From: Ricinus communis
Taxonomy: Eukaryota > Streptophyta > Magnoliopsida > Malpighiales > Euphorbiaceae
Assembly (NCBI RefSeq): GCF_019578655.1
Contig: NC_063265.1
Span: forward strand, 5,614,501-5,678,500
Length of the DNA: 64,000 bases
Reading direction: 5' to 3'
Of this stretch, positions 12,688 to 26,080 are shown piece by piece. The first letter of the stretch is position 1, and each line of letters begins with the position of its first letter. Under the pieces are notes generated by a model that ran no database searches, had not been told where the DNA came from, and saw only the letters and a program-made list of their open reading frames with translations. The position numbers and the translations under genes are program-made.

Positions 12688-14400
12688 TGTGTAATATATA
12701 AATATTTTATATTAAAATTATGTATTTTAAATTATTTAATTATCTATAATTTAATGTATAGTTAGAATATAAACCTAAACTAAGCACTATTTGTGCTAAA
12801 ATAATGATTTTACTTTTACAAGCGGACCAAAGATTTAATTTTTTACATATATTAGTTATTTTTTTATTCTAAAGAAGATAGTCATTTTATTTCATTTGTT
12901 TTAAATTATAGTTTATTTTCTTTTTTAATTATTAGTTCACTAAGTAATTAAAAAAAATGCACTTCATTAGTGAACAAACTTATTATAACACACAAGTAAT
13001 TCTCAAACTTATATATTTGAAATTGTAGCTTGTATAGAAAGGTTAACATTATTAAAAAAAAAATGTACATTTTTTTTAATTTGCCGTATAAATTGAAAAT
13101 AAACTATTTTTTTTGAACGGAAAATGTATTTACTTAGTTTTTCCGATTTTTCTTATAGGTGCTTTCTAAAATACGAGAGCAATATGAGATTGACTGTATA
13201 TATTATACTAAGTATATTATTTTAGTTTGATTGAAACTAAATCATTTACATTGAACTTGGATGAAATTAAGAAAAAGAGAAAGATGTTTTGTTAGATGAA
13301 TTTTACCCAATTTTGATAACCTTTTCCCTTGTAAGGTTTTCGGATACATATGTACATATACTGAACAGTAGAGTGGCTATTAGGACATATATTTAAGCCT
13401 ATCTATTATTAAGTCTTGAACAAGCTATTATTTATGCAAAGATCTTGATTTTCCATACAAAGAAGAAATACAAAATGGGTCTCCAACCGTGTGCCATCAT
13501 TGGTGTCCTCGATCGGTTTGTTGATTTTTATATAATATTGCTATGGTTAGTTTACTGGCATTGCAATAATATTTGTGGGCGCCATCCTAATAATAATAAT
13601 AATAGATAAAGAAGGAGGAGGAGGAGAAGGGGAGGAGGAGGATGATGAATAGCCCTAAGAAGTTCCATGTATTGGTAAATTTTAACACACGATTATTAGG
13701 AATAGAAACATTCTGTGCATACTAGTTTGGACAGTTTAAGTTGGCTGCAATAATCATTTAGCAGTACCGTACCTAAGTTTAGGCTAGCTTAGCTTAATGC
13801 CAGTGGCATGTCCAACAATTTTTGTTACTGGGGCTACATAAACACACTTGAATTAACATCAAACAACTCAGATTCTTCTTAATTTGACTTATCTTTTTAT
13901 TTTGTTTATTTTGACATATTCTTTTTATAAAAACCTTTTTAAAAAGAACTTGACGTTGTAGGATAAGTATAGACAATTATATATACATAATACACCCATG
14001 TTTTATGGTTAAGAAGATATATAAATATAAGTTTATTTTCGATTGGAATAATGTTCATACTAGAATATATTCATGTGAATTTAGTTCGATGTATAAATTA
14101 TAGATTATTTAATAATATTATAAATATATGTTATTATTCAATTAGAATTAAAAACTACTGCATAAAAATAAAACACATCATAAAATAATATTATATTTAA
14201 AAGGTGTGACTGTGACAGGAGAAAGTAAGAAGTAATAAGCACTGATAAGAGATTAATGAGAATGGAGCACTTAATAAATAGAGAGAAAGAAGCATTATTG
14301 ACAAAAAAACATTGTGTCACATACATACTTGAGCTAAACGTCAACGCTGTCAAAGTTGGTGCTTGGAAAGCTTTTCTTAAAGGTTGAAATTACGAAGATA
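12685..14400. other. Intergenic DNA upstream of the MYB gene
   Basis: AT-rich, with an (AAT)n/(GGA)n compound microsatellite at about 13589-13640. No exon was recognised. Confidence 0.5.
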
Positions 14401-14420
14401 CCCATAACCAGCCATTCTAC

Positions 14421-14675
14421 TGCCCAATCAAATAGTTGCCTTTTACAATTCACACTTGGATTGGGCAATGTTATATTTTTCACATATAATTAGGGGAACT
14501 ATTTTTTCGGCAGCAGCGCCCACAAACACAATATCTACCAATCACAACTCAACAGCACATTTGACTCCCTTTTTCACTCTCCTTTTCTCTGCTCATTTTT
14601 CTGTTCTATAGATCCCCCCTTCTGTTCTCTCTCTCTTTTGCAACTAGTAACAGAGGAGCTGTGGCATATTTATAT
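14421..14675 (+). promoter_or_regulatory. Putative MYB gene promoter: paired CCAAT boxes and TATA-like box
   Basis: TGCCCAATC (14421-14429) and GATTGGGCA (14459-14467) form a perfect 9-base inverted repeat with a 29-base spacer, giving two oppositely oriented CCAAT boxes. A third CCAAT lies near 14536. A TATA-like atatttatat is at 14666-14675, followed by a C/T-rich leader. CCAAT boxes are known NF-Y sites; use of these copies and the start of transcription are inferred from spacing only. Confidence 0.4.
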
Positions 14676-14699
14676 TCACTTCTTTACTTCTATTCACTC

Positions 14700-15454
14700 A
14701 TTTTGCTTTGCTTTACTTTGCTTTTTAGAAAGAAAAAAAAAAAGAGAAATTCTTGGAATTTAGCTCAAACAGAACCAAAGATAGGGAAAGCATAAATTTT
14801 GTTTTGCCACTTTCTCCTCTGTTTTCTCTGTTTTTCTCAATTGGGTCTTTCTACTTTTTCATGTTCTTTTAATATCCTTTTTTCTTTTTTCATCCAGAGA
14901 AGCAGAGCTTTGCAAATTGAATCTCTCTCTCTCTTTTATTTTTTTCTTTCCCCTTCTTCTTTGTGACCTTCAATCAAAGTTGTAAAATTTATGGCTCACT
15001 TCTGTTTGCTTTATTGAATTTGATATCTTTGTTGGTTTTCTTGATCAAATTATTGAATTGTAATCTAGGGTTTTATAATTTATATATTAAATAACAAGAA
15101 ATTAAGATCTACTTTTTGTTATTAGCTTCTTGAATTTTCCTTGGGTTCTGGAAAGTTTTGTACTTTATTTTTTTAGATTCCTAAATTTGTGCTTATGTAA
15201 AAAAGAAAACATAGTTACTTTAGATTCTATTCAAATGCTTCGTCTTTGATTTGATAACTCTTCAGTCATAAAAACTCTCCACTCCTTTCCTCTGCTGCTG
15301 CATTTTCCTATCTGTAATCTCTTTTCTCTCTCTTTGAATTCAAAGGGAGAGGACAAAACGAACAAAACCCATAAACAAAGCACCAAAATTTTCTCTTGTA
15401 TAAATAACATATCAATGCTATGCTTGCTATTTGCTTGAATCGTACGGTGTGACT
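14700..15454 (+). promoter_or_regulatory. Long pyrimidine-rich leader of the MYB gene with two upstream ORFs
   Basis: About 750 bases rich in C/T tracts lie between the TATA-like box and the start codon; a 5' UTR intron within it is possible. Just before the main ATG are two short overlapping upstream ORFs: ATG at 15415 with stop at 15436-15438 (7 codons), and ATG at 15420 with stop at 15450-15452 (10 codons). They are in the two frames not used by the main ORF. The second stops two bases before the main ATG at 15455, an arrangement that could dampen translation or permit reinitiation. Confidence 0.5.
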
Positions 15455-16640
15455 ATGAATCAGGGACTTGAAATCCTCTCTCCAGCTTCTTATCTTGAGA
15501 ATTCAAACTGGTTATTTCAAGAAAGTAGAGGAACCAAATGGACCCCTGAAGAGAACAAGAGGTTTGAGAATGCTTTAGCTTTGTTTGATAAAGATGAGCC
15601 TGATAGATGGCAGAAAGTAGCTGCCTTGATCCCAGGAAAGACTGTTGGTGATGTAATCAAACAGTATAGAGAATTGGAAGAAGATGTTAGTGATATTGAA
15701 GCAGGCTTGATCCCGATTCCCGGTTACAGTAGTAGTAGTGATTCTTTTACATTGGAGTGGGTTAATGGTAATCAGGGGTATGACGGCTTTAAGCAGTATT
15801 ACACTCCTGGTGGCAAGAGAACCACTGCAACCCGCCCTTCTGAGCAGGAAAGGAAGAAAGGGGTTCCTTGGACTGAAGAGGAGCACAGGTAAATGTACCT
15901 ATAATCCTACATTTTAGTCTGGGCTAGAATTTGTTGTGTTTGAAAACTGAATTAGTAGTACTGCTGCTAGAATTGAGATGTATTAGTAGTGTTCTTCTGA
16001 CCTTGTATGAACGCAGTATTATTTTAGGAGATCTTTCTTGTACTGCTTTCCTATTGATGTCTTTTTCAGGCAGGTGTATGTTTAGCTTCTGAATTTCGAC
16101 GGCTTGTAGTTGAATTTGCGTGTTATTTCCTTTTTTTATGGGAACTGCAGGCAGTTTTTGATGGGTCTTCAAAAGTATGGTAAAGGGGATTGGAGAAATA
16201 TCTCTCGGAATTTTGTGACCACTAGGACGCCAACTCAGGTTGCTAGCCATGCTCAGAAATACTTTATCAGGCAAAGCACAGGAGGCAAAGACAAGAGGCG
16301 ATCCAGCATCCATGATATTACTACTGTCAATCTTCCGGACACCAAGTCGCCTTCGCCAGAAAGTAAGAAACCATCATCTCCAGATCATTGTATAACAACT
16401 ATGCAATCACCGAAAATGGTGGGCGTGGCCAAAGGATTATTAGACTGGAAACCACAAAATGAAGGAGCAGCTGCAGTTTTCAACCCAACGAATGGTAATT
16501 TGTTGATGTCACCTCTTTGTGGGATATCATCATATGGCCCCAAACTACAGGAGCAAAATCTGCTCAGAGGAACTCTTCCAGGATACCAATTTGGACCTTA
16601 CAATTTGATTTTTCAGATGCAACCAATGCAACGTCAGTGA
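15455..16640 (+). CDS. DIVARICATA-like two-repeat MYB transcription factor
   Basis: Two exons, 15455-15888 and 16151-16640, with a 262-base GT-AG intron splitting an Arg codon, give 307 residues. An N-terminal SANT/MYB repeat spans about residues 26-80 ([17 protein letters not shown]...[14 protein letters not shown]). A second MYB repeat spans about residues 135-185 ([27 protein letters not shown]), ending in SHAQKYF at 177-183. That motif marks the plant 1R/DIV-type MYB class, nuclear regulators binding I-box-like GATAAG sites. The tail is Ser/Pro-rich and ends [12 protein letters not shown], like DIV homologues. The Met at 15455 is chosen because the frame upstream has no other ATG and family members begin similarly. 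The intron position inside the second repeat also fits the family. The gene appears intact. In snapdragon DIV acts in flower asymmetry; most homologues have other or unknown roles, so the target process here is open. Confidence 0.95.
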
Positions 16641-17208
16641 AGCAGGCTCCTAAAGATCTAGAGTTTTTTGAAGGTATTGAGATGCACCACATGTTATTCA
16701 GTGATATTGGGTACCTTGTCTGTGCCATGTCATCGAAACATGGATCTAATGTGAATATGTTAATGAGGGCTTGTTTTAATCCATAGTTATTATTAGACTT
16801 TTACTAAATGATCAGTTAGTTCCATGTTGTGATTCCATATTCATATCTGAATCATTGAACCTGAAAGGAAAGCTTATTTATGTGAAGCTTATCCTTTCTA
16901 CAATCTTTTTTTCTTTTCTTTTTGGGTGGTCATCTTCCTGATTGTACGTTTGGCAATTGATTGCAGTAGCTTGCAAGCCCTTTTCAGGTTGAAACCTGAG
17001 CGTGTTAGCAGTTCTGCCATTTGCTTGACAGACAGACATCCAAAATTGAACATGAGCATGAAAGAGTCAAGAGTAGATGATGGCACCCTCTTCAATTATT
17101 GAGTCACTTGCATAAAGTAGATGCAGCTGCCACAGTCCACATTGTTGAATGAATTACATTATAATGTATAATTTCATTCAGATTCTTTGCTGATTGTATT
17201 TGATATTG

Positions 17209-17214
17209 AATAAA
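17209..17214 (+). terminator. Candidate poly(A) signal of the MYB gene
   Basis: AATAAA about 570 bases after the MYB stop codon, at the end of a moderately complex, probably transcribed 3' region. Use of this site is inferred. Confidence 0.35.
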
Positions 17215-17299
17215 AGGCAGTGCTTAAATCTGAGAGGAAATTCTTGAGACGACACGCGTAGCATATTTGTGCTCTACTTATCTATCTCCTTCTATTAAC

Positions 17300-20200
17300 C
17301 CAAGTTGATTTGGACAGTCACTTTATCATCAGATGCTTGGTCCAAATTCTTCTTATTCAGAAGAGTTTCTCCTCTTTTCCCCTAATCATATAATTTAAGC
17401 TCACTTTCTTTCTTTTCCTTTTTGTTTTTTCAATATAGGGTTTAACTTTTTATTTGATTCGATCAATTGACTGAATTTGACAATCGAATCTTGACTGAAG
17501 CTTGATTGTAAGGGCCACTAATTCAAGCATCTCATGCTTCATTCTCTGTTCTTTTCTTTTGTTCTGTTTCTCCAATTCAACATTGCAAACTATGGTGTAA
17601 AAAGATCCTTCAATATGTTCTAGTGACTAAATTAATTAAAAAATCTCATGTGACTATAAATATTAAAACCAGATGTCATTGTGTAGTAAATCATGGTTCT
17701 TTTCTTTTTTCTTAATATTATTATTATTATTCTTTTGAGTATGAAATTTGATGCTAATAGTGCTCTCCTTGTGACCCTGTTCTTTAAAAGAGAATCTAAC
17801 TATTTTCTAGGAGATGCTGGAGTCTCAAAGCTCATAGTTAAATCAAAGGGCAGATTATATAAATTTACCCAATGCCCCAAAAAGTTCTTGAAGATTCTCC
17901 TTCTTGTGTTGCTGATATTTATCACCTTTTTAATTCTTTTTTCGTTCTTTTTTTCCTCTAATGAAAGGAGTTTCACAGCAAGAATCTTCCCTCTAATTAT
18001 TCGCATCACATCAGGAACATATGATATATAGTAACCATAAAGATCAGTATCTATCTTCTTATACATTATTTGCATAAAAAGATAAATTAAGTTCCCATAT
18101 GACATTAAAACTCTTTTTAACTATTACGATAAAGGGTACTTTGTGTCTTATGCTTAAGTTGAGGGGTTAAGTAGTTTTTATGTGGCAATGTAAGAAAATC
18201 TATACTCTTATAATGGCAGATATCTGTAATGCATTTCAGGGCATGTTAGACAGACTTGTCCACCAACTCATTGGCTTGGCCACCATCTGGGCGTTCTCTG
18301 TATGATTAAGTTTTGATGCATTGTTCACTGAATTGTATTGCTTAAGCAATTATCAGATATCATAGAATGTCTGTCCACAACCCACAAATGACAACATGGA
18401 AACTTTCATGTTCCCGTTGCAGTTGGATTTTCTTTTCTTTTCTTTGGAACCCTTTTCAAGTTTCTGTTTGTCTCCTTCCTTTTTTTGCTGTTGCTGCTGC
18501 TAATTGTTTGCACTAACATCTTTGTTGTTTATGCAATGCAATATTGATGAAAAGCCTAGTGCCCCATTACATTGTTTGCACATAACATTCATGGTCCCCC
18601 CACTAGACAAACCAATTCAAGGCAATATGAGCAATTTGAAAAAAAAAAAAAAAAGAAAGAAAGTTTGATAGACATTTTCTTTGATAAATGACAAAACTAC
18701 CCAATTTTTCTTTTACAAAAGGAGCAACTTTTTTGCAAGTTGCATTAGTGAGCACTCTGGATGCTTTATTCTGGTTTTTTTTTTTTTTTTTATCACCCCT
18801 GTCTTTCTTTTAAAAGAAAAAACCACATATACATCTATTCTTTTTCACCTAAACATTATAGCCTTCTCTCTTTGTTTTATAAAAACATCTCTTCGAAAAA
18901 TTATAATTTTTTTTATTAGATAATCGAATAAGAGATTGACACGTAAATAACTAGTGAGTATCTAGTTTTTAGTATTATTTAATAAATACTCGGTGAATTT
19001 TTTTTTAATTTCTTAATTTTATTCTTTTTCTATATATTACTTTTTTATTGGATTGTCATCTATGTCAGGCGTTAACATGAAAAATCCTATCCATGATACA
19101 ATTTCTCACATGTTATGTAGAAATAGAAGTTTTTAGATAACAGAATGAAGAAAAAACTTGTTGTCAAACCAGTAATAACCTATCAATCCAGTTATCCATT
19201 CATCGCAATACAAACTGTGGTTAACACTCTTATACATTTCATGGTGGGGTGTCTGTCTTTTGTAATAGTAGAAGGTAGGGATCCCTTTTTTTTTTTTTTT
19301 TTTTTAAAAAGAAGGGTAGGGATCCTCTAAAAGTTTCTAATATACTTTTAAAAAAAATTAACAGGAATGAAAAATAAGAGAGAAAAGTTCATTGAATAGC
19401 CTGTGTAGCTTGTCTCTTTAATTTCCTGTATGTGGTGCATCATGTCCTCCCTGGTATGAAATAAAAACATCAATGCCCCATGGAGTCTTTTGATGCATAT
19501 AACAAAAGAAGAAAGTAGCAATAAAAGAAGACAGAAAGTTGGAAAAAAATACTTATAATAAATTAAATCTATCATCATACCTGCACATTATTATTTTTGC
19601 ATCCAAACAAATGAAACAAACTTCACATATGCATTACATAATACACAGGAAAGAGATCATTATATACAAACACAAAATGATGGGCTGCTGCATCATCTGT
19701 TACTTATTATTTATATATATATATATGTATATATATTACTAAAATACCATAAAAGTGGTTGTTGGGAAATACCAATGCATACTTAAAAAGGCAATTATAT
19801 GAACACTGATATGTTTTGATTGCAGTAGGCAATATGATGATGAGATTCCTTTTCCTGCCTTCCCTTTTTGAGGATGCAAATTAAAATTAAGCTTCTTCTA
19901 ATCTACGCTTTTCAATAATTTAAGCCCTTTCTCTCTGCTCTCCTACTTGCATAGGCTTTTCACTTGCATTTTATCAGGTTAAAATCTTTGCAGTCCCCAA
20001 AGGGAAGAGTCTCTTTTTCTGTCACTGCTCAATACATTCCAGTCCTGAACTACTCCAGCAGCAGAACATTACTGCGCTGGCCATAACAATTAAACTTGAC
20101 AAGTGATTTCACTGATAGGCTTAGCCATGCCGTAGGTGCATTTCTCAATTCCGACAAGAATCTTAAGTTGGAGTTTTCTCTGCGCCTATTATATAAACCA

Positions 20201-21830
20201 AGAATATAATTATATATATTGGCTAAGTAATATCAAATAGCAGATTTTCAAATGTCGTTTTTAAAAATCCCAGAAAGTAGGTATCTATCAATCTTAATAC
20301 TCATCAATTGGAACTTGACATTAGTATAAAACCGATTTGATTTAAGTTTGGGTTAATTTTCTTTTAATTTTTATTGTATTTGTAGTACAAAATAACTTTA
20401 AGACATAAAGTTAAAAAAAAAAAAAAAAGGTGAAAAGAAACAATTGTCATAACATCAATTATTATTAAAAAAGAAAAGACAAAGCAAAGTGCGAAAAGAC
20501 CTACTAACCATGAAAAGAATGGCATTTGGATTTTCAATGTTTTTATTAATTTGTTGCGAAATGCTTCCACTAGTAATGCAGTTACTATCAATTGATATAA
20601 TGCCTCGATGATATGACATTGTAATTTGGACATCAACGGACTACAAACGCATAATTAATCTTGGGATTTTTAGGATATTTCAGACTTTTTTACTTTATTT
20701 TTTAAATTATAAATGATGAACTTCACACGTTATATAAATTGAAATATGCATTTAATATCATAGTAAATATGTGAATACGGCTTGATTGATTTATTAAGAT
20801 AAAAGAATCAAGTGATTAATATTATGTCTTAGTAAGTATTTATTTTTACTTCAATGTGAAAGAAATACCCTGTGGAAGATAGTTAGTTAGCTTAGAAAGG
20901 AAAGGGCATAAAGACAACATGTAATGCCTTCAACACTATTTATATTTTGTTTCTTTTTTCCTTTTTCTTTCTTATGTGACTAATTATATGATCCAGCAAA
21001 TAACATGGAGAAGAATAAATAATTGTATTTGATTATAACTTTGTGAAGCTTTTCTTGGTAATCAGTACCTTGCAAGTTGCAAAATCCAAAGTGGGATGTA
21101 ATGATAAAAGGGTTTTGGTGATTGTTGAGTGCAAAATTCTAGGCTACAACACAGTCAATTTTAAAATATGGATCTCATTAGTTATGTGCCCATTTTTGTC
21201 AATTTCCCTTTTTTTTCTTTTACTATTTGTTAACTAATTATATTTTCTTTTATAACTTTCTATTATGCAAGGAAAAATATAATTCTTCCGTTAAAGAAAA
21301 TTTAAAAGTATATCTTGAGATAAAAATGTTAAATTAATAATTATATTAGAAAATACAATAAAATAAAATTTTGAGTTCAAACCTTCAATATGCAGCTGTA
21401 TTAAAACTCTCGAGGGAGTGTTATGCCAAACACACTCTAAATTAACTCTAAATATATGTATACGAAAAGAAAAAATAAAAAAGCTAAAGGAAGAGGAAAA
21501 AAGTAATTTTATTTTTGTCTCCTTTCATTAGTTGCAATTTCTTTTTTTAGTTTTATTCTTTTATTTTCAATTATATATATGCATATATACTAGAATGAGA
21601 AAGATATTACATGATTTGCTATTTAAATGATTACACTAAGAATCACTTGAATTAAGCTAATTAAGATTAAGGCTGTCCTCTAATTATGTTAACATATTAA
21701 TCCCACTAATCAAGCTATTCAAGATAATAAAGACAGTAAACTAATAGAGGACACGGTAGAAAACTATAAACAGTGACATAGAGATGAAGATGAAGATGGA
21801 GATAAAAATTGAAGCCCCAACTAAGTTCTA
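17300..21830. other. Intergenic DNA
   Basis: Mixed AT-rich and moderately complex DNA with poly-T/poly-A runs. Stretches at 18.2-18.6 kb and 19.8-20.2 kb have more balanced composition and could be unrecognised regulatory or relic sequence. No exon chain, tRNA or known repeat could be supported. Confidence 0.45.
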
Positions 21831-21837
21831 CAACAAG

Positions 21838-21913
<76 letters not shown>
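21838..21913. repeat. (ATA)n trinucleotide microsatellite
   Basis: About 25 uninterrupted copies of ATA/TAA. Confidence 0.97.
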
Positions 21914-21914
<1 letters not shown>

Positions 21915-23112
21915 CAAAGTAAAAAATTATTTTATTTCTTAGAGTAAAATAAAAATATAAGGACTAAATTAAATCCGACGGTATTAACCGAGAGAGATAG
22001 ATAATAACATAGAAAAAATGATAGATTATAATATTTTATTTTGATACAACTTAGCATGCGAAGATATTTAAAAATTGAAAACAAAAGTAGAACATTAGAA
22101 ATAAGGAAAAAAATGTAAAAGAATTTAAAGGTCGAAGATATAGAAAAAAAAATCACAAATAAAAAACAGATCATAAATTCAGAAATTAAAGACATAGATA
22201 AAAATTAGAGAAAAGACAAAAATAAAATATAAGTATAAATTTAGAGATTGAAAGAAAAAGACAGATTATTAAAAATAGAGAGGGAAAATCAGTAATCATG
22301 GGGTTGAAAATAAAGATAATATATAGAAAAAATAAAATAAAATAATTCATTGTGATGTTTGACAATAAAAGAGAAAACCTTGCAAGCTATGACTAGAGAT
22401 ATACTTTCTTCCATAAGTTTTCAACAATCAAATACATCACTATGATGCATTTTACTATATGATCTCAGCTGCAATAATTTCAAATTTCTTTTGGAGAATG
22501 GAGTTTTCGTCATTAAAAGGTTAATTTAGAACATCTTTTAATTTTATGATTTTGTTGGACTTAGGTCTTTTCGACTTTATTATATTATTTTAAAGATACT
22601 TATTAATTGATTTTTTCATTGTATAAAATTTAATACTACAAATCTATAGTTCATAATATATAATATAAAGAATGTCAAAATTTTTTATGAGACTTCACAT
22701 GACGGAATTTTATAAAGTTATATCATGTTGTTTTTTAATGAGAAAATGAGAAATGATATATTTATAAAAATATTTATTATAATATTTATAAAATAATTAA
22801 GTATGATTTTAAATGTTAATAATGAATACAGTAAATATTTATAACATATTTAAATGTAAAATTATTATTTTTTAAAATAATTATAATAAGTATAATAATT
22901 ATTATAGCTACTACATATTAATAAAAAATTTATTATCTTTTTAAAAATATATATTTATATTTAAATATATAAGAATAAATAATTAAAAAAATAAAGATTC
23001 TAAATTTGGATCACACAATAACAGTTAAAAGAAACTTGTGATATGTTTGAAAACTTATCGATCGAATATAATAATTAGAAAAAACTTATTGATCAATCTA
23101 TATATATATGAT

Positions 23113-24808
23113 TAGGGCTGAGCATGGATCTCGGTGATTCCCGCCCGAATCGAATAACCGTACCGAAAAGTACCAGAACCGAAAAAAATCAAAAGTTTTT
23201 ATAACCGAATTGAACCGATCCGAATTTTTTTACTATTACGGTATGGTACTGGTTCTTTAGTAAAAACCATACCGTAACCGTACCAGAACCGATCCGTCTT
23301 GTACTGATCCGGACCAAACCGTAGAACCAAATTTTTTACATATATTTATAAATAATTATTTATATTATATAAATAATACATATATTAAGAAAATAATACA
23401 TATACTCTATAAAAAATTATTTTATATTTATCATTTATATAATTCAAGCAATTGCTATTAAAATACAAAAAATAATACATATTAAAAATAACTATAATAT
23501 TATAATATACTTTATACTCTATAAAAAATATAAGTTATATATTAATATGTCATATAGTATATTGATACTAGTAATCTAGTATACATACTATAATACTAGA
23601 TTTAAAATTTATTTACAATCTAGAAATTTTTGACAAGTTAATTAAAAAATTACTTAATTTAATAAAAAGTTATATAAATTAGTAAGATTTATAAAAAGAT
23701 ATTATTATATAAATATAATATTATTTACACTATATTTATTAATAAATTAATTTTTAATTATATAATATTTTTATTTTAAGAATAATAATATTAATTATAC
23801 TAAAAGTATTAATTTATATAAATATTAAAATTAAGAAATAAATATTATAAAAATAATTTTTATATTATTATACTAATAAAAATTTAGAAATAATTAATTT
23901 ATTAACTTTTAAAATATTATAAATTAATATTAAAATATAAAAAATATATTAAATTATATTTATAAATTTAATTTTTTTTTTTGAAAATGATCAAACAAAA
24001 CTTGAGAAAAAAATTGTCAGAACATCTTTTAACAAATATAGAAGTTCTTTACTTCCTACAACAACGAAGATCTTCATTTGTTGTCAAGATTGGCTTAGAA
24101 GTTCAAATAAACCTATCCAACTAGAAGAATCAATATAGGATATTGAAAGCATAGAGTCAGGTAACATTTCTTTACTTCTTATATATATTTGTTTATTGTT
24201 GATACTGTTAAGTCTTATTGACGTAATCTTTTACTTTTATTGTAGAAATTAATCAAGATCTTCAGATTGGTGAGTCCCTTATGCCAAGATTAAATGTGGA
24301 GTGTTAATTTTAAGGGGAGGTAATAACATTCCTTTGTTAATTTTGGACATTTATTTTAGTGCTACATAAAGTTTGTAAATTTATTTATTTTAATGATTGT
24401 CATCTGTAAAACATTTTTTTGCTAGCAGCAATATATATTTTAATGGTTTGTATTTGAATATTAAATGAATTATTGTATTTGCAAGTGACTGAATTGCGAA
24501 ACAGGTTGTTCAAGAATGTGATTGTAATTTTAATTCAGATTTTCATGCTACTTTTTTTAGGTTGGTAATCATATTTTCTCTAAATGTATTTGATTAAAGA
24601 TGAGATTAAAGTTATATTTTTTAAATTTTTTAGAACTGAAAATAGCACCGAACCGAACTGTATTGAACCGTAAAATTGGTACAATACGGTATTGGATCCT
24701 TTTATGTTTGGTACGGCATTGGTACCTTCAATTTTAAAATAACCGAGGTTTGGTATGGTACTGGTGATTTATAAATAACCGAATTGGACCGATCCGTGCT
24801 CAGCCCTA
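23113..24808. mobile_element. Non-autonomous hAT-family DNA transposon, 1.7 kb
   Basis: The ends are TAGGGCTGAGCA and TGCTCAGCCCTA, a perfect 12-base terminal inverted repeat. They are flanked on both sides by TATATGAT (23105-23112 and 24809-24816), an exact 8-bp target duplication as expected for hAT. The first and last 150-230 bases carry many forward and inverted copies of ACCGTACCG/AACCGAA-type motifs, consistent with subterminal transposase-binding sites. The middle (about 23340-23970) is almost pure A/T. A short relic of the transposase C-terminus survives at 24049-24160. No functional transposase is encoded. Confidence 0.94.
24049..24268 (+). pseudogene. hAT transposase C-terminal relic
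   Basis: The + frame from 24049 reads LLPTTTKIFICCQDWLRSS, then NKPIQLEESI, a stop, and DIESIES. This resembles the very end of plant hAT transposases (pattern L.P.T..ALICTQDWLR.....LEE...D.E.IE). An intron donor GTAACA at 24161 and an acceptor about 80 bases on (ttattgtag, ending 24245) suggest that the ancestral 3' intron arrangement is still visible. The stop codon inside the Glu-rich tail and the missing upstream coding region make it a dead fragment. Confidence 0.7.
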
Positions 24809-26080
24809 TATATGATATTGAATAATAATAATAATAATAATAATAAATAGCAAGAATTCTAATAATTTGAGTTTTTAAAGATATATATTATATGGATGTA
24901 TGAGAACTTATTAGTGCAATAAAATAAATATAAAATTAAAGTTAACATATATATATTTATATATCTTTTCATGTTATAAATAGAAATTTCATAAAGATAA
25001 AAGTAAAACTTATATTTTATATTAATATTATTTTCAATTAAATTATATATAATATATAAAGTAAAATATATAAATATAAAATAAATAAAATAACCAACCA
25101 TGCAATAGCATGAGTAAATTACTATTATATATAAAGAATGCTTAGTTTTTCATGAGACTCCACGTTGTAAAATTTTATAAAATTATATCATGTTATTTTT
25201 CAATGACATATTTATAAAAGTGTTAATTATAATATTTATAAAAAGATTAAATGTGATTTTAAATGCTAATAATGAATATAATAAATATTTATGACTTATT
25301 TAAAAATAACACTATTATGTTCTTAAGAATAATCATAATAAATATAATAATTATTATAGCTACTACATATTAATAATTAAATTTTATTATTTTTCTAGTA
25401 AAATACATATTTATATTTATATATAAGAAATAATAATAATAATAATAAAATAGTAAGAGAATAAAAATTCTAAACTTGTATCATAAAAAAAGTTAAAAGA
25501 AATTTATAACACATTTTAAAACTTGTTGGTTGAATTTAATAATTAGAAAAATATCTCAATCAATATGTATGAGATATTACAAAGTAATAATAACAAAAAA
25601 TAAATAGCAAAAATTCTAACAATCTGATTTTTAAAAAAATAGTTATTATATAGACATATAAAAAAACTAGTAGTGCAATGAATTGGATACAAAATTAAAA
25701 TTGATAAATATATATATTTCTCATGTATATTTGCCTTAGCATATAATAGACGTATATTTCACAAGATTATATTATATAATTTTTATAAATGATTAATATA
25801 GATGTTGTCCCTTGAAATAAAGAAGGGGAATTGAATTGGTAACTCCAAATCATAGAAGTAGATGAAGTGTCCTAGCTCAAAAATCATAAAAATTTAACAA
25901 GGAATTAGGGTTAGAAAGATTGACAGAAAGGGATTTATAGTGGTTCGGGAACAAACTTTCCCTACCTCCACTTCTTACGATCACATTTGATTATTTCACT
26001 ATAATTAAATTTGATTATAGACATTAGGTTTTAACAAGCTCACCCAATAACTTGGTGTATTAGCAGGCTAACACTAAACC

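Larger units (their letters stand above)
22655..25121. repeat. Tandem unit A (0.75 kb, split by hAT insertion)
   Basis: The parts 22655-23112 and 24817-25121 together match 25122-25790 plus 33893-33985 along their length. Shared phrases include 'attattatagctactacatatta', 'ataaatagcaa.aattcta' and 'cttatattttata'. Both units are very AT-rich and noncoding. Divergence is moderate, mostly substitutions and small indels. Confidence 0.85.

Noticed and set aside
16898..17095. 65-codon minus-strand frame downstream of the MYB gene
   Set aside because: It lies in the probable MYB 3' UTR and has no recognisable similarity.
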